Assembly (NCBI RefSeq): GCF_022213955.1 | Contig: NZ_JAKNTW010000001.1 | Location: forward strand, 620,001 to 684,000 | Direction: 5' to 3' | From: Dolomitihabitans soli | GTDB taxonomy: Bacteria; Actinomycetota; Actinomycetes; Streptosporangiales; Streptosporangiaceae | DNA: 64,000 nucleotides | Part shown: positions 26,180 to 34,534 of the stretch, one piece after another | Numbering within the stretch: position 1 is the first letter of the stretch | How the letters are laid out: every line of letters begins with the position of its first letter | The notes under the pieces: model-generated | Databases searched by the model: none | What the model saw: the letters and a program-made list of their open reading frames with translations, nothing else | Told to the model about the DNA's origin: nothing | Position numbers and translations under genes: made by a program

Positions 26180-27082
26180 ATGACACGCACCCGGTTCGCC
26201 GCCGACCGGGGTCTGACCGGCCGCATGGTCACCACCCTGTTTCTGCTCGGCTTGCTCTATGTGGTCTTCGTGGCCGTTCTGATCGCCCTGGGAGTCCAGG
26301 CGGTCACGGTCTTGGTGTTGGCCGGAGGAATGCTGCTGGCGCAGTACTTCCTGTCCGACAAGATCGCGCTTTTCGCGATGAACGGACGGGTGGTCACGCC
26401 GGAGGAGGCTCCGGAGTTGCACGGCCTGATCGACCGGCTGTGCGCTATGGCCGACATGCCCAAACCACGGGTGGCGATCGCGGACTCCGACGTCCCCAAC
26501 GCGTTCGCCACCGGGCACAGCCAGAAGAAGTCAGTGGTCTGCGCGACCACCGGCCTGTTGCGCCGGCTGGAGCCCGAGGAGCTGGAAGGCGTGCTCGCGC
26601 ACGAGATGTCGCACGTCGCGCACCGCGACGTGGTGGTGATGACGATCGCGTCCTTCCTCGGCATCGTGGCCGGCCTGATGACCAAGTTCGCGCTCTACTC
26701 CGGCCTCGGCCGTGGCCGGGACGATCGCGGCGGGCCGCCGATCGGGCTGATCATCCTGCTGGTCTCCGGGCTGGTGTACGTCATCAGCTTCCTGCTGACC
26801 CGCGCCTTGTCCCGCTACCGTGAACTCGCCGCCGACCGGGCCGCGGCGTTGCTGACCCAGCGGCCCTCCGCCCTGGCCAGCGCGCTGACGAAGGTCAGCG
26901 GTGAGATGGCCCGCATTCCGACGCGGGACCTGCGCCAGGCCGAGCCGTTCAACGCCTTCTTCTTCACGCCCGCGCTGTCTTCCGGCACGAGCATCGCCGC
27001 GCTGCTGGCCACCCACCCGCCGCTCGAACGACGGCTGGCGGAGCTCGGGAAGATCTCCGCCCAACTCGGCCAGGGAGGCTGA
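26180..27082 (+). CDS. htpX: HtpX-like M48 membrane zinc metalloprotease
   Basis: A 300-residue membrane protease that degrades damaged membrane proteins. Two N-terminal spans (~18-60), zinc motif LAHEMSHVAHRD (HExxH) near residue 138, two further spans, and the third zinc ligand Glu in SRYRELAADRAAA. Nine bases after pspAA and two bases before pspAB, so it is part of the psp operon. This links the membrane-repair protein with a membrane-protein quality-control protease. Confidence 0.93.
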   Translation: MTRTRFAADRGLTGRMVTTLFLLGLLYVVFVAVLIALGVQAVTVLVLAGGMLLAQYFLSDKIALFAMNGRVVTPEEAPELHGLIDRLCAMADMPKPRVAIADSDVPNAFATGHSQKKSVVCATTGLLRRLEPEELEGVLAHEMSHVAHRDVVVMTIASFLGIVAGLMTKFALYSGLGRGRDDRGGPPIGLIILLVSGLVYVISFLLTRALSRYRELAADRAAALLTQRPSALASALTKVSGEMARIPTRDLRQAEPFNAFFFTPALSSGTSIAALLATHPPLERRLAELGKISAQLGQGG

Positions 27083-27083
27083 G

Positions 27084-27641
27084 ATGGGCTGGCTCGACGC
27101 GCTGCTCGGCCGTACGAAGGTCGCCAAGCCTGATCTCGACGCGCTGTTCGCGCTGCCGTCCGCCGCGCTGACGCTCCAGGCCGCGACCGAGTTCGTGCCC
27201 ACGGGCGTCGGGTCGGTCTGCTTCCGCACGGCGGAGGGGGGCGCGTTCGCCAGGCTGGAGCGCGACGCCGGGGCGCTGCTCGGCGAGCGGGCCGAGCGGT
27301 CCACCGACGACTACGGGTACACGTGGATGCTGCTGCGCCGTGCCTCCGACGACGTGAGCGGCCTGGTCACCGAGTTGCACGCGGTGAACTCCACGCTGGA
27401 GGAGGCCGGGTTCGGGCCGTCGCTGCTGTGCTCCCTGGTCTGCTTCACCGGTCCCGGTGACCGGAGCCTGGCGATCGTCTATCTCTACAAGCAGGGCACT
27501 TTCTATCCTTTCGCGCCGCTCGGCGGGCAGCGCAGGGACAACTCCCTGGAACTGCAGATCCGCGGCGCCCTGTCCGCGGAGCTGACCATCGAGCCCGATC
27601 TCAGCCGCTGGTTCCCCGTCTGGGGCGCCCCGGGTCTTTGA
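27084..27641 (+). CDS. pspAB: PspA-associated protein PspAB
   Basis: A 185-residue soluble protein (MGWLDALLGRTKVAKPDLDALFALPSAA...) matching the PspAB family of actinobacterial and archaeal psp operons. GGGAGG lies six bases upstream of ATG 27084. It contains YGYTWMLLRR and SLVCFTGPGDRSLAIVYLYKQG, conserved but without known catalytic residues. It likely partners PspA/PspAA; the exact role is not known. Confidence 0.88.
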   Translation: MGWLDALLGRTKVAKPDLDALFALPSAALTLQAATEFVPTGVGSVCFRTAEGGAFARLERDAGALLGERAERSTDDYGYTWMLLRRASDDVSGLVTELHAVNSTLEEAGFGPSLLCSLVCFTGPGDRSLAIVYLYKQGTFYPFAPLGGQRRDNSLELQIRGALSAELTIEPDLSRWFPVWGAPGL

Positions 27642-27709
27642 TCCCTGCCTTGCCTCACGACCGCCTCAGCGGCACGCTGTACGACACGACGACTCGCTGG
27701 GGGTTCTTG

Positions 27710-28462
27710 ATGAGGCAGTGGACACACGCCGAGTACACCGAGGCTGTGGAGCGGGAGATCACCCGGATGGCCGACGCCGTGGCGGGTCAGGACATGTCGG
27801 TGCCCGTGCCGACCTGCCCGGGATGGGACATCGGCGCGTTGATCGCGCACGTCGGCGGTGTTCACCGGTGGTCCGCGGCGATGGTCCGCGACCTGTCGGA
27901 CAAGCGGTATGACCTGGCGAAGATGGATCACGGGCTGCCCGAGGACCGCGCCGCCTACCCGGAATGGCTCGCCGAGGGCGCCGGCATCCTGCGGGCGGCG
28001 CTGAGCGCCCACGACCCCGACGCGCCGATGTGGGCCATCACCGACGTCGGGCGGGTGGGGTTCTGGGCGCGGCGCCAGCTCCAGGAGACGGTCGTGCACC
28101 GCGCCGACGCCGAGATCGCCCTCGGCGTTGCCCCGATGATCGACGAGGCCGTCGCCGCCGACGGAGTCGACGAGTATCTCAGCCTTCTTCCGCACGCACG
28201 GTGGCGCAAGAGAGTTCTGGAGTTGACCGGCGACGGGGAGACGATCTCCTGGCAGGCCGACAGCGGGGCCGGATGGCTGATCACTCTGCACGCCGACGGC
28301 TTCGACCATGAGCCGTCCCTCCAGCCGGGCACGGTCACCGTCCGCGCCGCGACCTCCGGCGACCTGCAACTGCTCGCCTGGGGCAGGCGCGACGCCGGCG
28401 ACTACGCGGTGGAGGGCGACGAGGCGTTCCTGGCCTGGTGGCTGGAACGCGCCGCCATCTAG
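27710..28462 (+). CDS. Maleylpyruvate isomerase-family, mycothiol-dependent-type protein
   Basis: A 250-residue DinB/MDMPI-fold protein (TIGR03083 type). The N-terminal metal-binding His is in LIAHVGGVHRW, the second in the QETVVHRADAEIALG helix, matching the three-His metal site of mycothiol S-transferases. A C-terminal MDMPI domain follows (ISWQADSGAGWLITLHADGF). ATG 27710 (behind CTGGGGG) is preferred to an upstream ATG that would overlap pspAB. It may be an add-on to the psp operon or have its own promoter. Confidence 0.85.
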   Translation: MRQWTHAEYTEAVEREITRMADAVAGQDMSVPVPTCPGWDIGALIAHVGGVHRWSAAMVRDLSDKRYDLAKMDHGLPEDRAAYPEWLAEGAGILRAALSAHDPDAPMWAITDVGRVGFWARRQLQETVVHRADAEIALGVAPMIDEAVAADGVDEYLSLLPHARWRKRVLELTGDGETISWQADSGAGWLITLHADGFDHEPSLQPGTVTVRAATSGDLQLLAWGRRDAGDYAVEGDEAFLAWWLERAAI

Positions 28463-28489
28463 CCCCGGCCGTCAGTCCCGGGCCGTCGT

Positions 28490-28510
28490 CACGGCCCCAG
28501 CGGGGCCGTG
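28490..28510 (+). terminator. Hairpin after the mycothiol-family gene
   Basis: CACGGCCCC-agc-GGGGCCGTG, a perfect 9-bp stem with 3-base loop, 28 bases after the stop. Confidence 0.65.
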
Positions 28511-28677
28511 GCTCGGCGGCCACGCGTGCGCTCGTGGCCTGGTTCTGAGGGGTGTCCCGTCAATGTCCGTTGGTGCGGTTCGATGTCGTCATCGGCTGTC
28601 ACCGCTGTGCTCGGCCAGGAGTGCGAATCCGTGGCGGTCGACTGATGCGGCGGTGGCAGAGAGGACGACGACGCTGC

Positions 28678-28722
28678 GTCAACCGTAGTTGACAGCTCCA
28701 GCGGTCGTCAACCTATGTTGAC
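28678..28722 (+). promoter_or_regulatory. Promoter-like site flanked by two GTCAAC-N4-GTTGAC palindromes
   Basis: Palindromes GTCAACcgtaGTTGAC (28678-28693) and GTCAACctatGTTGAC (28707-28722) are 29 bp apart centre to centre. The first contains a perfect TTGACA (28689-28694); TATGTT (28714-28719), 19 bp further, could be the -10 and is covered by the second palindrome. This is the layout of a tightly repressed promoter pointing at the GNAT gene 140 bases downstream. No regulator is coded next to it. Confidence 0.5.
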
Positions 28723-28863
28723 GGCGTCGATGCGGGAGTCCCGGATGTTGCTGGGGGTGCATGGTCCTAACAAATGATCTAAGGGCCGTGTCTGGCGCTG
28801 TCGCAGCTCGTTGGTCTCAGCCGGAAGCGTGAAGAAGGGCGAAGAGTCCGTTGAGCCGCGGCT

Positions 28864-29421
28864 ATGACAACCTATGGATCTATGCACTTCAGAACGGGCA
28901 CCCCGGACGATGCCACCCTAATCGCGGCCCTGCACACCGAAAGTTGGCGGAGCGCATACGCCGGGATCATGCCGGCCGCGTACCTGAACGGCCCGCTTCT
29001 GGAGGAGCGTGACGCGCTCTGGACCGCCCGCCTTTCCCGCGAGGTCATGGACGCGTCCCACCTGCTGATCGCCGAACGAGGCGGCACCCTCCAGGGGTTC
29101 GCCTACCTGGTGGTCCAGCCCGACGACCGCGTCCTGCTGGACAACCTCCACGTCCGACCGGACCGTAAAGGCTCCGGCATCGGTCGCGAGCTGATGCGCC
29201 AGGCATTCGACTGGGCCACCGTCCGGCATCCGGGCAAGACGGTCTACCTGGAGGTGCTCAAGGACAACGCCCCGGCCATCGCCTTCTACGAGCGATGCGG
29301 TGGCACGGTCACGCGTGAGTTCCGGGAGATGCTTTCTGGAGACTTCGAGCTTCCGATGATCGAGTACTCCTGGGCGTCGGAGGCTCGGAAGCGCGCGACG
29401 ACCGAGCCGGTCACGACGTAG
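28864..29421 (+). CDS. GNAT family N-acetyltransferase
   Basis: A 185-residue acetyl-CoA-dependent acetyltransferase. The acetyl-CoA motif A is LDNLHVRPDRKGSGIGRELM (R-x-x-G-x-G) at about residues 92-110, and motif B is NAPAIAFYERCGGTVTREF. Substrate unknown; relatives acetylate small amines, antibiotics or ribosomal proteins. Start ATG 28864 has no strong Shine-Dalgarno; the internal ATG (MHFRTGTPDD) is an alternative start and matches the usual N-terminus of the family better. Confidence 0.88.
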   Translation: MTTYGSMHFRTGTPDDATLIAALHTESWRSAYAGIMPAAYLNGPLLEERDALWTARLSREVMDASHLLIAERGGTLQGFAYLVVQPDDRVLLDNLHVRPDRKGSGIGRELMRQAFDWATVRHPGKTVYLEVLKDNAPAIAFYERCGGTVTREFREMLSGDFELPMIEYSWASEARKRATTEPVTT

Positions 29422-29645
29422 ATCCGGGCGCTCAGGAGCCCTGGCATAAAGATCATCGGATGAGGCGTCGCCAACGGATGACCGCGGCGGCGAGGGCGCT
29501 TCGTGGATGTCGTCGGGATTTCCCAGCGGGGCCCTTGGCGGGCCAGGTGTGCCGGCCGGTCGTGGCGGGGTCCTGTCGGCCGCGCCACGACCGTTCGCAC
29601 GTGTGCCGCCGGTTCACCAAGGGCCGGCAGGCCGCCCGGTGGGGA

Positions 29646-30806
29646 TCAGGGGAGGGCGAGCATGCGGTTCAGGGCGGCCTCCGCCCAGTGGGCGGTGTCC
29701 GGGTCGACGGTGATCTGGTTGACGACCTGGCCGTCCACGAGCGACTCCAGCGCCCACACCAGGTGGGGCAGGTCGATGCGGTTCATCGTGGAGCAGTAGC
29801 AGACCGCGCGGTCCAGGAACGTGACGTTCTTGTCGGGGAAGTCCTGTCCGAGGCGCTTGACCAGGTTGAGCTCGGTGCCGATCGCCCAGGAGGAGCCGGC
29901 GGGCGCCTCCTGCAGCATCTTGATGATGTACTCGGTGGAGCCGACGTGGTCGGCCTTGGTGACCACCTCGTGGCGGCACTCGGGATGCACGAGCACGTTC
30001 ACGCCGGGAATGCGCTGCCGTACGTCGTCGACGGACTCGGGCGTGAAGCGGCCGTGCACCGAGCAGTGGCCGCGCCAGAGGATCATCTTGGCGTCCCTGA
30101 GCTGGGCGTCGGTCAGCCCGCCGTTGGGGCGGTGCGGGTTGTAGACGACGCAGTCCTCCAGGCTGAGACCCATCTCCAGCACCGCGGTGTTCCGGCCGAG
30201 GTGCTGGTCGGGCAGGAAGAGGACCTTCTCTCCTCGTTCGAACGCCCAGTCGAGGGCGCGGCGGGCGTTGGAGGAGGTGCACACCGCTCCGCCGTTGCGG
30301 CCGCAGAACGCCTTGATGTCGGCGCTGGAGTTCATGTAGGTGATCGGCACGACCTGCTCGGCGATCCCGGCGTCCTCCAGCGACTCCCAGCACTCCTCGA
30401 CCTGGTCGAAGGTGGCCATGTCGGCCATCGAACAGCCCGCCGCCAGGTCCGGCAGCACGACCTTCTGGGCGTCGCCGGTGAGGATGTCGGCCGACTCGGC
30501 CATGAAGTGCACGCCGCAGAAGACGATGTACTCGGCCTCGGGGCGGGCGGCGGCCTCGCGGGCCAGCTTGAAGGAGTCGCCGGTCACGTCGGCGAACTGG
30601 ATGACCTCGTCGCGCTGGTAGTGGTGGCCCAGGATGAAGAGCCGGCTCCCGAGTGCGGCCTTGGCGGCGCGGGCCCTGGCCACGAGTGCCGGATCCGAGG
30701 CCGCGGGCAGCTCCCCGGGGCAGTCGACCCCGCGCTCGCTGTGCGGATCGGTGTCCCGGCCGAGGACGAAGAGCGGAAGCCCGGTCTGGGTGGTCGTCAC
30801 GGCCAT
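29646..30806 (-). CDS. nadA: Quinolinate synthase
   Basis: Iron-sulfur enzyme that condenses iminoaspartate with dihydroxyacetone phosphate to quinolinate in NAD synthesis. 386 residues, the long actinobacterial form. The three cluster cysteines are recognisable in IVFCGVHFMAES, HPECRHEV and CYCSTMNR; substrate motifs LGHHYQRDEVIQFAD and YMNSSADIKA are present. It is not followed by nadB/nadC here, unlike the common nadABC order. ATG 30806 is preceded by AAGGGGGT. A short inverted repeat TCGTC-N5-GACGA at 30816-30830 lies between it and its likely promoter. Confidence 0.95.
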   Translation of the reverse strand: MAVTTTQTGLPLFVLGRDTDPHSERGVDCPGELPAASDPALVARARAAKAALGSRLFILGHHYQRDEVIQFADVTGDSFKLAREAAARPEAEYIVFCGVHFMAESADILTGDAQKVVLPDLAAGCSMADMATFDQVEECWESLEDAGIAEQVVPITYMNSSADIKAFCGRNGGAVCTSSNARRALDWAFERGEKVLFLPDQHLGRNTAVLEMGLSLEDCVVYNPHRPNGGLTDAQLRDAKMILWRGHCSVHGRFTPESVDDVRQRIPGVNVLVHPECRHEVVTKADHVGSTEYIIKMLQEAPAGSSWAIGTELNLVKRLGQDFPDKNVTFLDRAVCYCSTMNRIDLPHLVWALESLVDGQVVNQITVDPDTAHWAEAALNRMLALP

Positions 30807-31011
30807 ACCCCCTTATCGTCGAACTGACGACATAATCATTACACACCGTTTGACGGTATTTATGCCGACCCCCCATCCAGTCATGGCCAGGTCGAGCATG
30901 CAGGAAGGAACAGGAATGTGTAGGGCTTGGGAGGTGTTGGTAGCGTCTAGGTAGGACGTCACAAGCAGTCAGTCGCCTTCGGGGGCTGGATCCAGACGCG
31001 GGAGTCAGCAC

Positions 31012-31368
31012 ATGACGGTTGAGAGCAGCAGCGAGACCACGCAGCAGGGCATGATCCTCACGGACGCGGCCGCGGCCAAGGTGAAGAGCCTGCTTGAGCA
31101 GCAGGGCGAGGAAGGGCTCGCGCTGCGCGTGGCCGTCCAGCCCGGCGGCTGTTCCGGTCTCAGGTACCAGCTCTTCTTCGACGACCGTTCGATGGACGGC
31201 GACGTCGTGTCGGACTTCGGCGGAGTCAGCGTGGTCACCGACCGGATGAGCGCGCCGTACCTCACGGGCGCCAGCATCGACTTCGTCGACACGATCGAGA
31301 AGCAGGGCTTCACGATCGACAACCCGAACGCCACCGGCTCATGTGCCTGCGGCGACTCGTTCAACTAG
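31012..31368 (+). CDS. erpA: Iron-sulfur cluster insertion protein, HesB/IscA (ErpA) family
   Basis: A 118-residue A-type carrier that delivers Fe-S clusters to target proteins. The three family cysteines are in PGGCSGLRY and the C-terminal SCACGDSF (CxC). It is divergent from nadA, whose product needs a 4Fe-4S cluster, and lies close to the Rieske, cysteine desulfurase and TusA genes. GGGAG precedes the ATG by nine bases. Confidence 0.93.
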   Translation: MTVESSSETTQQGMILTDAAAAKVKSLLEQQGEEGLALRVAVQPGGCSGLRYQLFFDDRSMDGDVVSDFGGVSVVTDRMSAPYLTGASIDFVDTIEKQGFTIDNPNATGSCACGDSFN

Positions 31369-31471
31369 GGCGGTCTTCACCCGAGGACCTCGCCGGTCGG
31401 CTGACGGGCGGGGTCTTCGCGTATTCTTGCGTGGCTCATCGACGGATGCAGACAACGAGGAGAATCACCCC

Positions 31472-32458
31472 GTGCGCATCGCCGTAACCGGCTCCATCGC
31501 AACAGACCATCTGATGACCTTCCCCGGTCGCTTCGGCGACCAGCTCATCGCCGAGCAACTCGACCGGATCTCCCTGTCGTTCCTCGTCGACGACCTCCAG
31601 ATCAGGCGGGGCGGAGTCGCGTCCAACATCTCCTTCGGCATGGGCTGCCTGGGCCTCACGCCGATCCTGGTGGGCGCGGTGGGTGACGACTTCGCCGACT
31701 ACCGGTCGTGGCTGGAACGGCACGGCGTCGACTGCGCGTCGGTCTACGTCTCCGACCTGCACCACACCGCGCGCTTCCTGTGCACGACCGACGAGGATCA
31801 CAACCAGATCGCGTCGTTCTACACCGGCGCGATGGCCGAGGCCCGCGAGATCGAGTTGCAGCCGGTGAGCGAGCGCGTCGGCGGGCTCGACCTGGTGCTG
31901 GTGAGCCCCAACGACCCCGACGCGATGCTGCGCCACACCGAGGAGTGCCGCCAGCGGGGAATCCCGTTCGCAGCGGACCCCTCGCAGCAGCTCGCCCGGA
32001 TGGAGGGCCCGCAGATCCGGCAGCTCATCGACGGCGCCGCCTATCTGTTCACCAACGACTACGAGAAGGCCCTCGTCGAGCAGAAGACGGGCTGGTCCGA
32101 CGAGGAGGTCCTGGACCGCGTCGGAGTCCGGGTGACCACGCTCGGCCCGAAGGGCGCCCGGATCGACCGCAAGGGCGAGCCGTCGCTGCACATCTCCCCG
32201 GCCCAGGAGGAGAGCAAGGCCGACCCCACGGGCGTCGGCGACGCCTTCCGGGCCGGCTTCCTGTCGACCCTGGCCTGGGGTCTGTCCCTGGAGCGCTGCG
32301 CCCAGGTCGGCAACCTCGTCGCCACCCATGTGCTGGAGCACGTCGGCGGGCAGGAGTACGAGCTGTCGCAGCAGACCTTCCTGGAGCGGTTCACCGGCAC
32401 GTACGGCGCCGACGCCGCCGCCGAGGTGGCACAGCACGTCCGCTGCCACCGCCCCTGA
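31472..32458 (+). CDS. adoK: Adenosine kinase, PfkB family
   Basis: A 328-residue sugar/nucleoside kinase closely resembling mycobacterial adenosine kinase (Rv2202c): IAVTGSIATDHLM at the start, SFLVDDLQIRRGGVASNI, FAADPSQQLARMEG, TTLGPKGARI, and the catalytic anion-hole DPTGVGDAFRAGF. It phosphorylates adenosine to AMP in purine salvage. I start at GTG 31472, behind GAGGAGA; the longer frame runs into erpA out of phase. The same neighbours (HesB protein, ctaC) occur beside the mycobacterial gene. Confidence 0.92.
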   Translation: MRIAVTGSIATDHLMTFPGRFGDQLIAEQLDRISLSFLVDDLQIRRGGVASNISFGMGCLGLTPILVGAVGDDFADYRSWLERHGVDCASVYVSDLHHTARFLCTTDEDHNQIASFYTGAMAEAREIELQPVSERVGGLDLVLVSPNDPDAMLRHTEECRQRGIPFAADPSQQLARMEGPQIRQLIDGAAYLFTNDYEKALVEQKTGWSDEEVLDRVGVRVTTLGPKGARIDRKGEPSLHISPAQEESKADPTGVGDAFRAGFLSTLAWGLSLERCAQVGNLVATHVLEHVGGQEYELSQQTFLERFTGTYGADAAAEVAQHVRCHRP

Positions 32459-32466
32459 TCCCGATG

Positions 32467-32500
32467 AGTACGGCGTGCGCCCCCCGGCGCACGCCGTACT
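32467..32500. terminator. Bidirectional terminator between adoK and the CBS gene
   Basis: AGTACGGCGTGCGCC (32467-32481) and GGCGCACGCCGTACT (32486-32500) form a perfect 15-bp stem with loop CCCC, followed by T-rich TGTCTCT. It separates the convergent adoK and CBS-domain genes. Confidence 0.9.
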
Positions 32501-32506
32501 TGTCTC

Positions 32507-32941
32507 TCACACGCCGGCGTAGACGCGGCTCACGAACTCGGCGAGCTGGTCGTCCGGCAGGTGTTTGGCCAGGTCGACCTCGCTGATCATGCCGACGATC
32601 CGATGGTTCTCGATCACCGGGAGCCGCCGGATCTGGTTCTTCTCCATCTTGATCAGGGCCTCCTGGACGGGGGCGTCCGCATCGACCCAGACAAGCCCCG
32701 TGGCCATCTCCCCGGCCGTCACCTTGGCCGGGTCGTGCCCGGCCGCGACGCATTTGATCACGATGTCGCGGTCGGTGATGATGCCCTTGAGGCGGTCGTC
32801 GGGCCCGCAGATCGGCAGGGCGCCCACTCCCATTTCGCGCATCATCTGCGCGGCCCGGTCCAGGGTCTCGTGTGCCTCGATGCACCGGGCGCCAGGATGC
32901 ATCAGTTCCTTGGCGGTCTCGTGCTTCTCACCGCACCCCAT
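32507..32941 (-). CDS. CBS-domain protein
   Basis: A 144-residue protein made almost entirely of two CBS motifs (TAKELMHPGARCIEAHETLDR... and ...VTAGEMATGLVWVDADAPVQEA; GIITDRDIVIKCVAAG and GMISEVDLAKHL), a Bateman module that senses adenine nucleotides or similar ligands. No attached catalytic domain. Start ATG 32941 chosen because GGGGGGAT precedes it; a longer frame reaches into the tusA-like gene. It resembles the hypoxic-response/YrpD-like stand-alone CBS proteins of actinobacteria; its target is unknown. Confidence 0.88.
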   Translation of the reverse strand: MGCGEKHETAKELMHPGARCIEAHETLDRAAQMMREMGVGALPICGPDDRLKGIITDRDIVIKCVAAGHDPAKVTAGEMATGLVWVDADAPVQEALIKMEKNQIRRLPVIENHRIVGMISEVDLAKHLPDDQLAEFVSRVYAGV

Positions 32942-33000
32942 CTGATCCCCCCGAAGTCTCGGTTCCTTCGATGGGGGCTTTCTACCCGTTTGGGGTGATT

Positions 33001-33270
33001 TCAGTAGTTTCGCCGGACGTGAATGGCCCAGCCGCCCTCCGGCAGTTCGAACGTGGCCACGTGCTTGTGCGACTTCAGCCGGCACCAGGCGGGTATGTCG
33101 GTGAAGGCGGCCGGGTCGTCGGCCAGCACTGAGACGACGGAGTTCATCGGCACCTGGTTGATCTGCTCGGCCAGCCAGATGATCGGGATGGGGCACTTCT
33201 TGCCCAGGGCGTCGATGGTCAGCGCGGGCGCCTGCGGTGCCTCTTCCTGTTTGGCCTGCCAGCGCGACAT
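33001..33270 (-). CDS. TusA/SirA-family sulfur carrier
   Basis: An 89-residue TusA-like protein. The single active cysteine is in GKKCPIPIIWL (the CPxP motif), with a C-terminal basic beta-hairpin (WCRLKSHKHVATFELPEGGWAIHVRR). It would accept a persulfide from the cysteine desulfurase whose stop overlaps its ATG (shared at 33270-33272), so the two are translationally coupled. Sulfur would go to thio-cofactor or tRNA modification; the acceptor is not in this window. Confidence 0.9.
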   Translation of the reverse strand: MSRWQAKQEEAPQAPALTIDALGKKCPIPIIWLAEQINQVPMNSVVSVLADDPAAFTDIPAWCRLKSHKHVATFELPEGGWAIHVRRNY

Positions 33271-34403
33271 CACGAGCTCACCCCTGCTTCGAGTCGGATA
33301 CGGCGCACGATGTCGGGAAGGACGGCGAGGAAACGGTCGACGTCTGTGACAGACGTGCCCCGAGGCAGCGATACCCGGACGTTTCCATGCGTAAGCACAC
33401 CCATCGCCTCCAAAACGTGCGATGGACGAAGCGTACTCGCCGTGCACGAACTTCCCGACGATACGGAGAATCCGGCCTTGTCCAACTCGCCCAGCAGTGC
33501 CTCGCCCTCCACGTAGAGGCACGAGAAGGTGACGATGTGCGGTGCCCGCGCGGCCGGATCGCCGATCACCTCCACGTCGGGGATCGTGCGCGCGACGGTG
33601 TCCCTGATCCGCTCCACCAGCTTCGAGAGCCGGGCCTGTTCGTCGCGTTCGGCCGCGCTCGCCCGCAGTGCCGCCGCCGCCGCGACGATCGCCGGCACGT
33701 TCTCGAACCCCGGCACCCGCCGCCCCTCCCTCTCGTCCTCGGGCAGCGGCGAACGGAACCTGGTGCCCTTCCGCACCGCCAGCACGCCCACACCGGCCGG
33801 CCCGCCCCACTTGTGGGCACTCGCCGCCAGCACCGACCAGCCCCCGGGAACCGGCAGGCGGCCCGCCGTCTGGGCGGCGTCGACCAGCAGCGGCACCCCC
33901 GCCTCCCGGCAGGCGGCGGCGACCTCGGTGATCGGCTGGAGCGTTCCGACCTCGTGGTTGGCGGTCTGCAGGCAGGCCAGCGCCGTACCCGGTGCGGCGA
34001 CGGCCGCGGCGAACACCTCGGCGAGGACCGCCCCGGTACGGCTCACGCCGACCGTCTCCACCGAGCCGCCCGCCCGCTCGTGCAGCCCCGCGGCGTGCAG
34101 CACGCTGGAATGCTCGACGGCACCGACCACCAGATGCCGTCCCGTGCGGCGGCGCCCGTGTAGGGTTCCCAGGACACCGAGGTGCACCGCCTGAGTTCCC
34201 GACGTGGTGAAGGAAATCTCGTCGGGGCGGGCCCCCAGTTCCTCGGCGACCTCCGCGCGAGCCTGTTCCAGTGACAGTCGTGCGCGGCGGGCGGAGCCGT
34301 ACAGTCGCGCAGGGTCCGCCCAACCGGCGTCAAGCGCCTCCAGCAGGGCTTCTCTCGCCTGCGGGCGCAGCGGTTCGGTCGAAGCGGCGTCGAAGTAGAC
34401 CAC
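33270..34403 (-). CDS. Cysteine desulfurase (NifS/IscS family)
   Basis: A 377-residue class-V aminotransferase-fold PLP enzyme that makes protein persulfide from cysteine. The PLP Lys is in LAASAHKWGGPAGVG, the cofactor-binding His in TANHEVGTLQP, and the persulfide Cys in SSGSSCTASTLRPSHVL. It probably passes sulfur to the coupled TusA protein. It is divergent from ctaC across 130 bases. Confidence 0.92.
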   Translation of the reverse strand: MVYFDAASTEPLRPQAREALLEALDAGWADPARLYGSARRARLSLEQARAEVAEELGARPDEISFTTSGTQAVHLGVLGTLHGRRRTGRHLVVGAVEHSSVLHAAGLHERAGGSVETVGVSRTGAVLAEVFAAAVAAPGTALACLQTANHEVGTLQPITEVAAACREAGVPLLVDAAQTAGRLPVPGGWSVLAASAHKWGGPAGVGVLAVRKGTRFRSPLPEDEREGRRVPGFENVPAIVAAAAALRASAAERDEQARLSKLVERIRDTVARTIPDVEVIGDPAARAPHIVTFSCLYVEGEALLGELDKAGFSVSSGSSCTASTLRPSHVLEAMGVLTHGNVRVSLPRGTSVTDVDRFLAVLPDIVRRIRLEAGVSS

Positions 34404-34490
34404 ACCGCGACATTAACGGGGGCTGCGCAGAGGGGCGACTGGGGTTAGCGATAATGTGTGCCCGACCAAGCTGTGATAATGAAAACGACC

Positions 34491-34511
34491 GCCCAGGAGT
34501 GACTCCTGGGC
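34491..34511. promoter_or_regulatory. Perfect 21-bp palindrome before ctaC
   Basis: GCCCAGGAGT-g-ACTCCTGGGC, ten-base arms around one base, 23 bases upstream of the ctaC start. Two GATAATG elements (34459 region and 34476 region) upstream look like -10 sites, so the palindrome may sit in the 5' untranslated leader as a hairpin or act as an operator. Confidence 0.55.
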
Positions 34512-34534
34512 TGCATCTGTGGGGTAGGCGATCC

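Larger units (their letters stand above)
28463..28863. other. 400-bp gap with terminator and orphan twin-operator promoter
   Basis: Holds a hairpin just after the mycothiol-family gene, a pair of palindromes at 28678-28722 around a consensus -35, and no gene that I can support. A reverse-strand stretch at about 28598-28672 reads like a protein fragment (LSATAASVDRHGFALLAEHS) but has no start and a stop on both sides; it may be a decayed gene end. Confidence 0.55.

Noticed and set aside
28598-28672. Short protein-like stretch on the minus strand (ATAASVDRHGFALLAEHS)
   Set aside because: Bounded by stops, without a start and too short to assign; kept only as a possible relic in the gap description.
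30816-30830. TCGTC-N5-GACGA inverted repeat before nadA as an NrtR/NadQ-type operator
   Set aside because: Too short and not matching a NAD-regulator consensus that I can name; noted in the nadA entry only.
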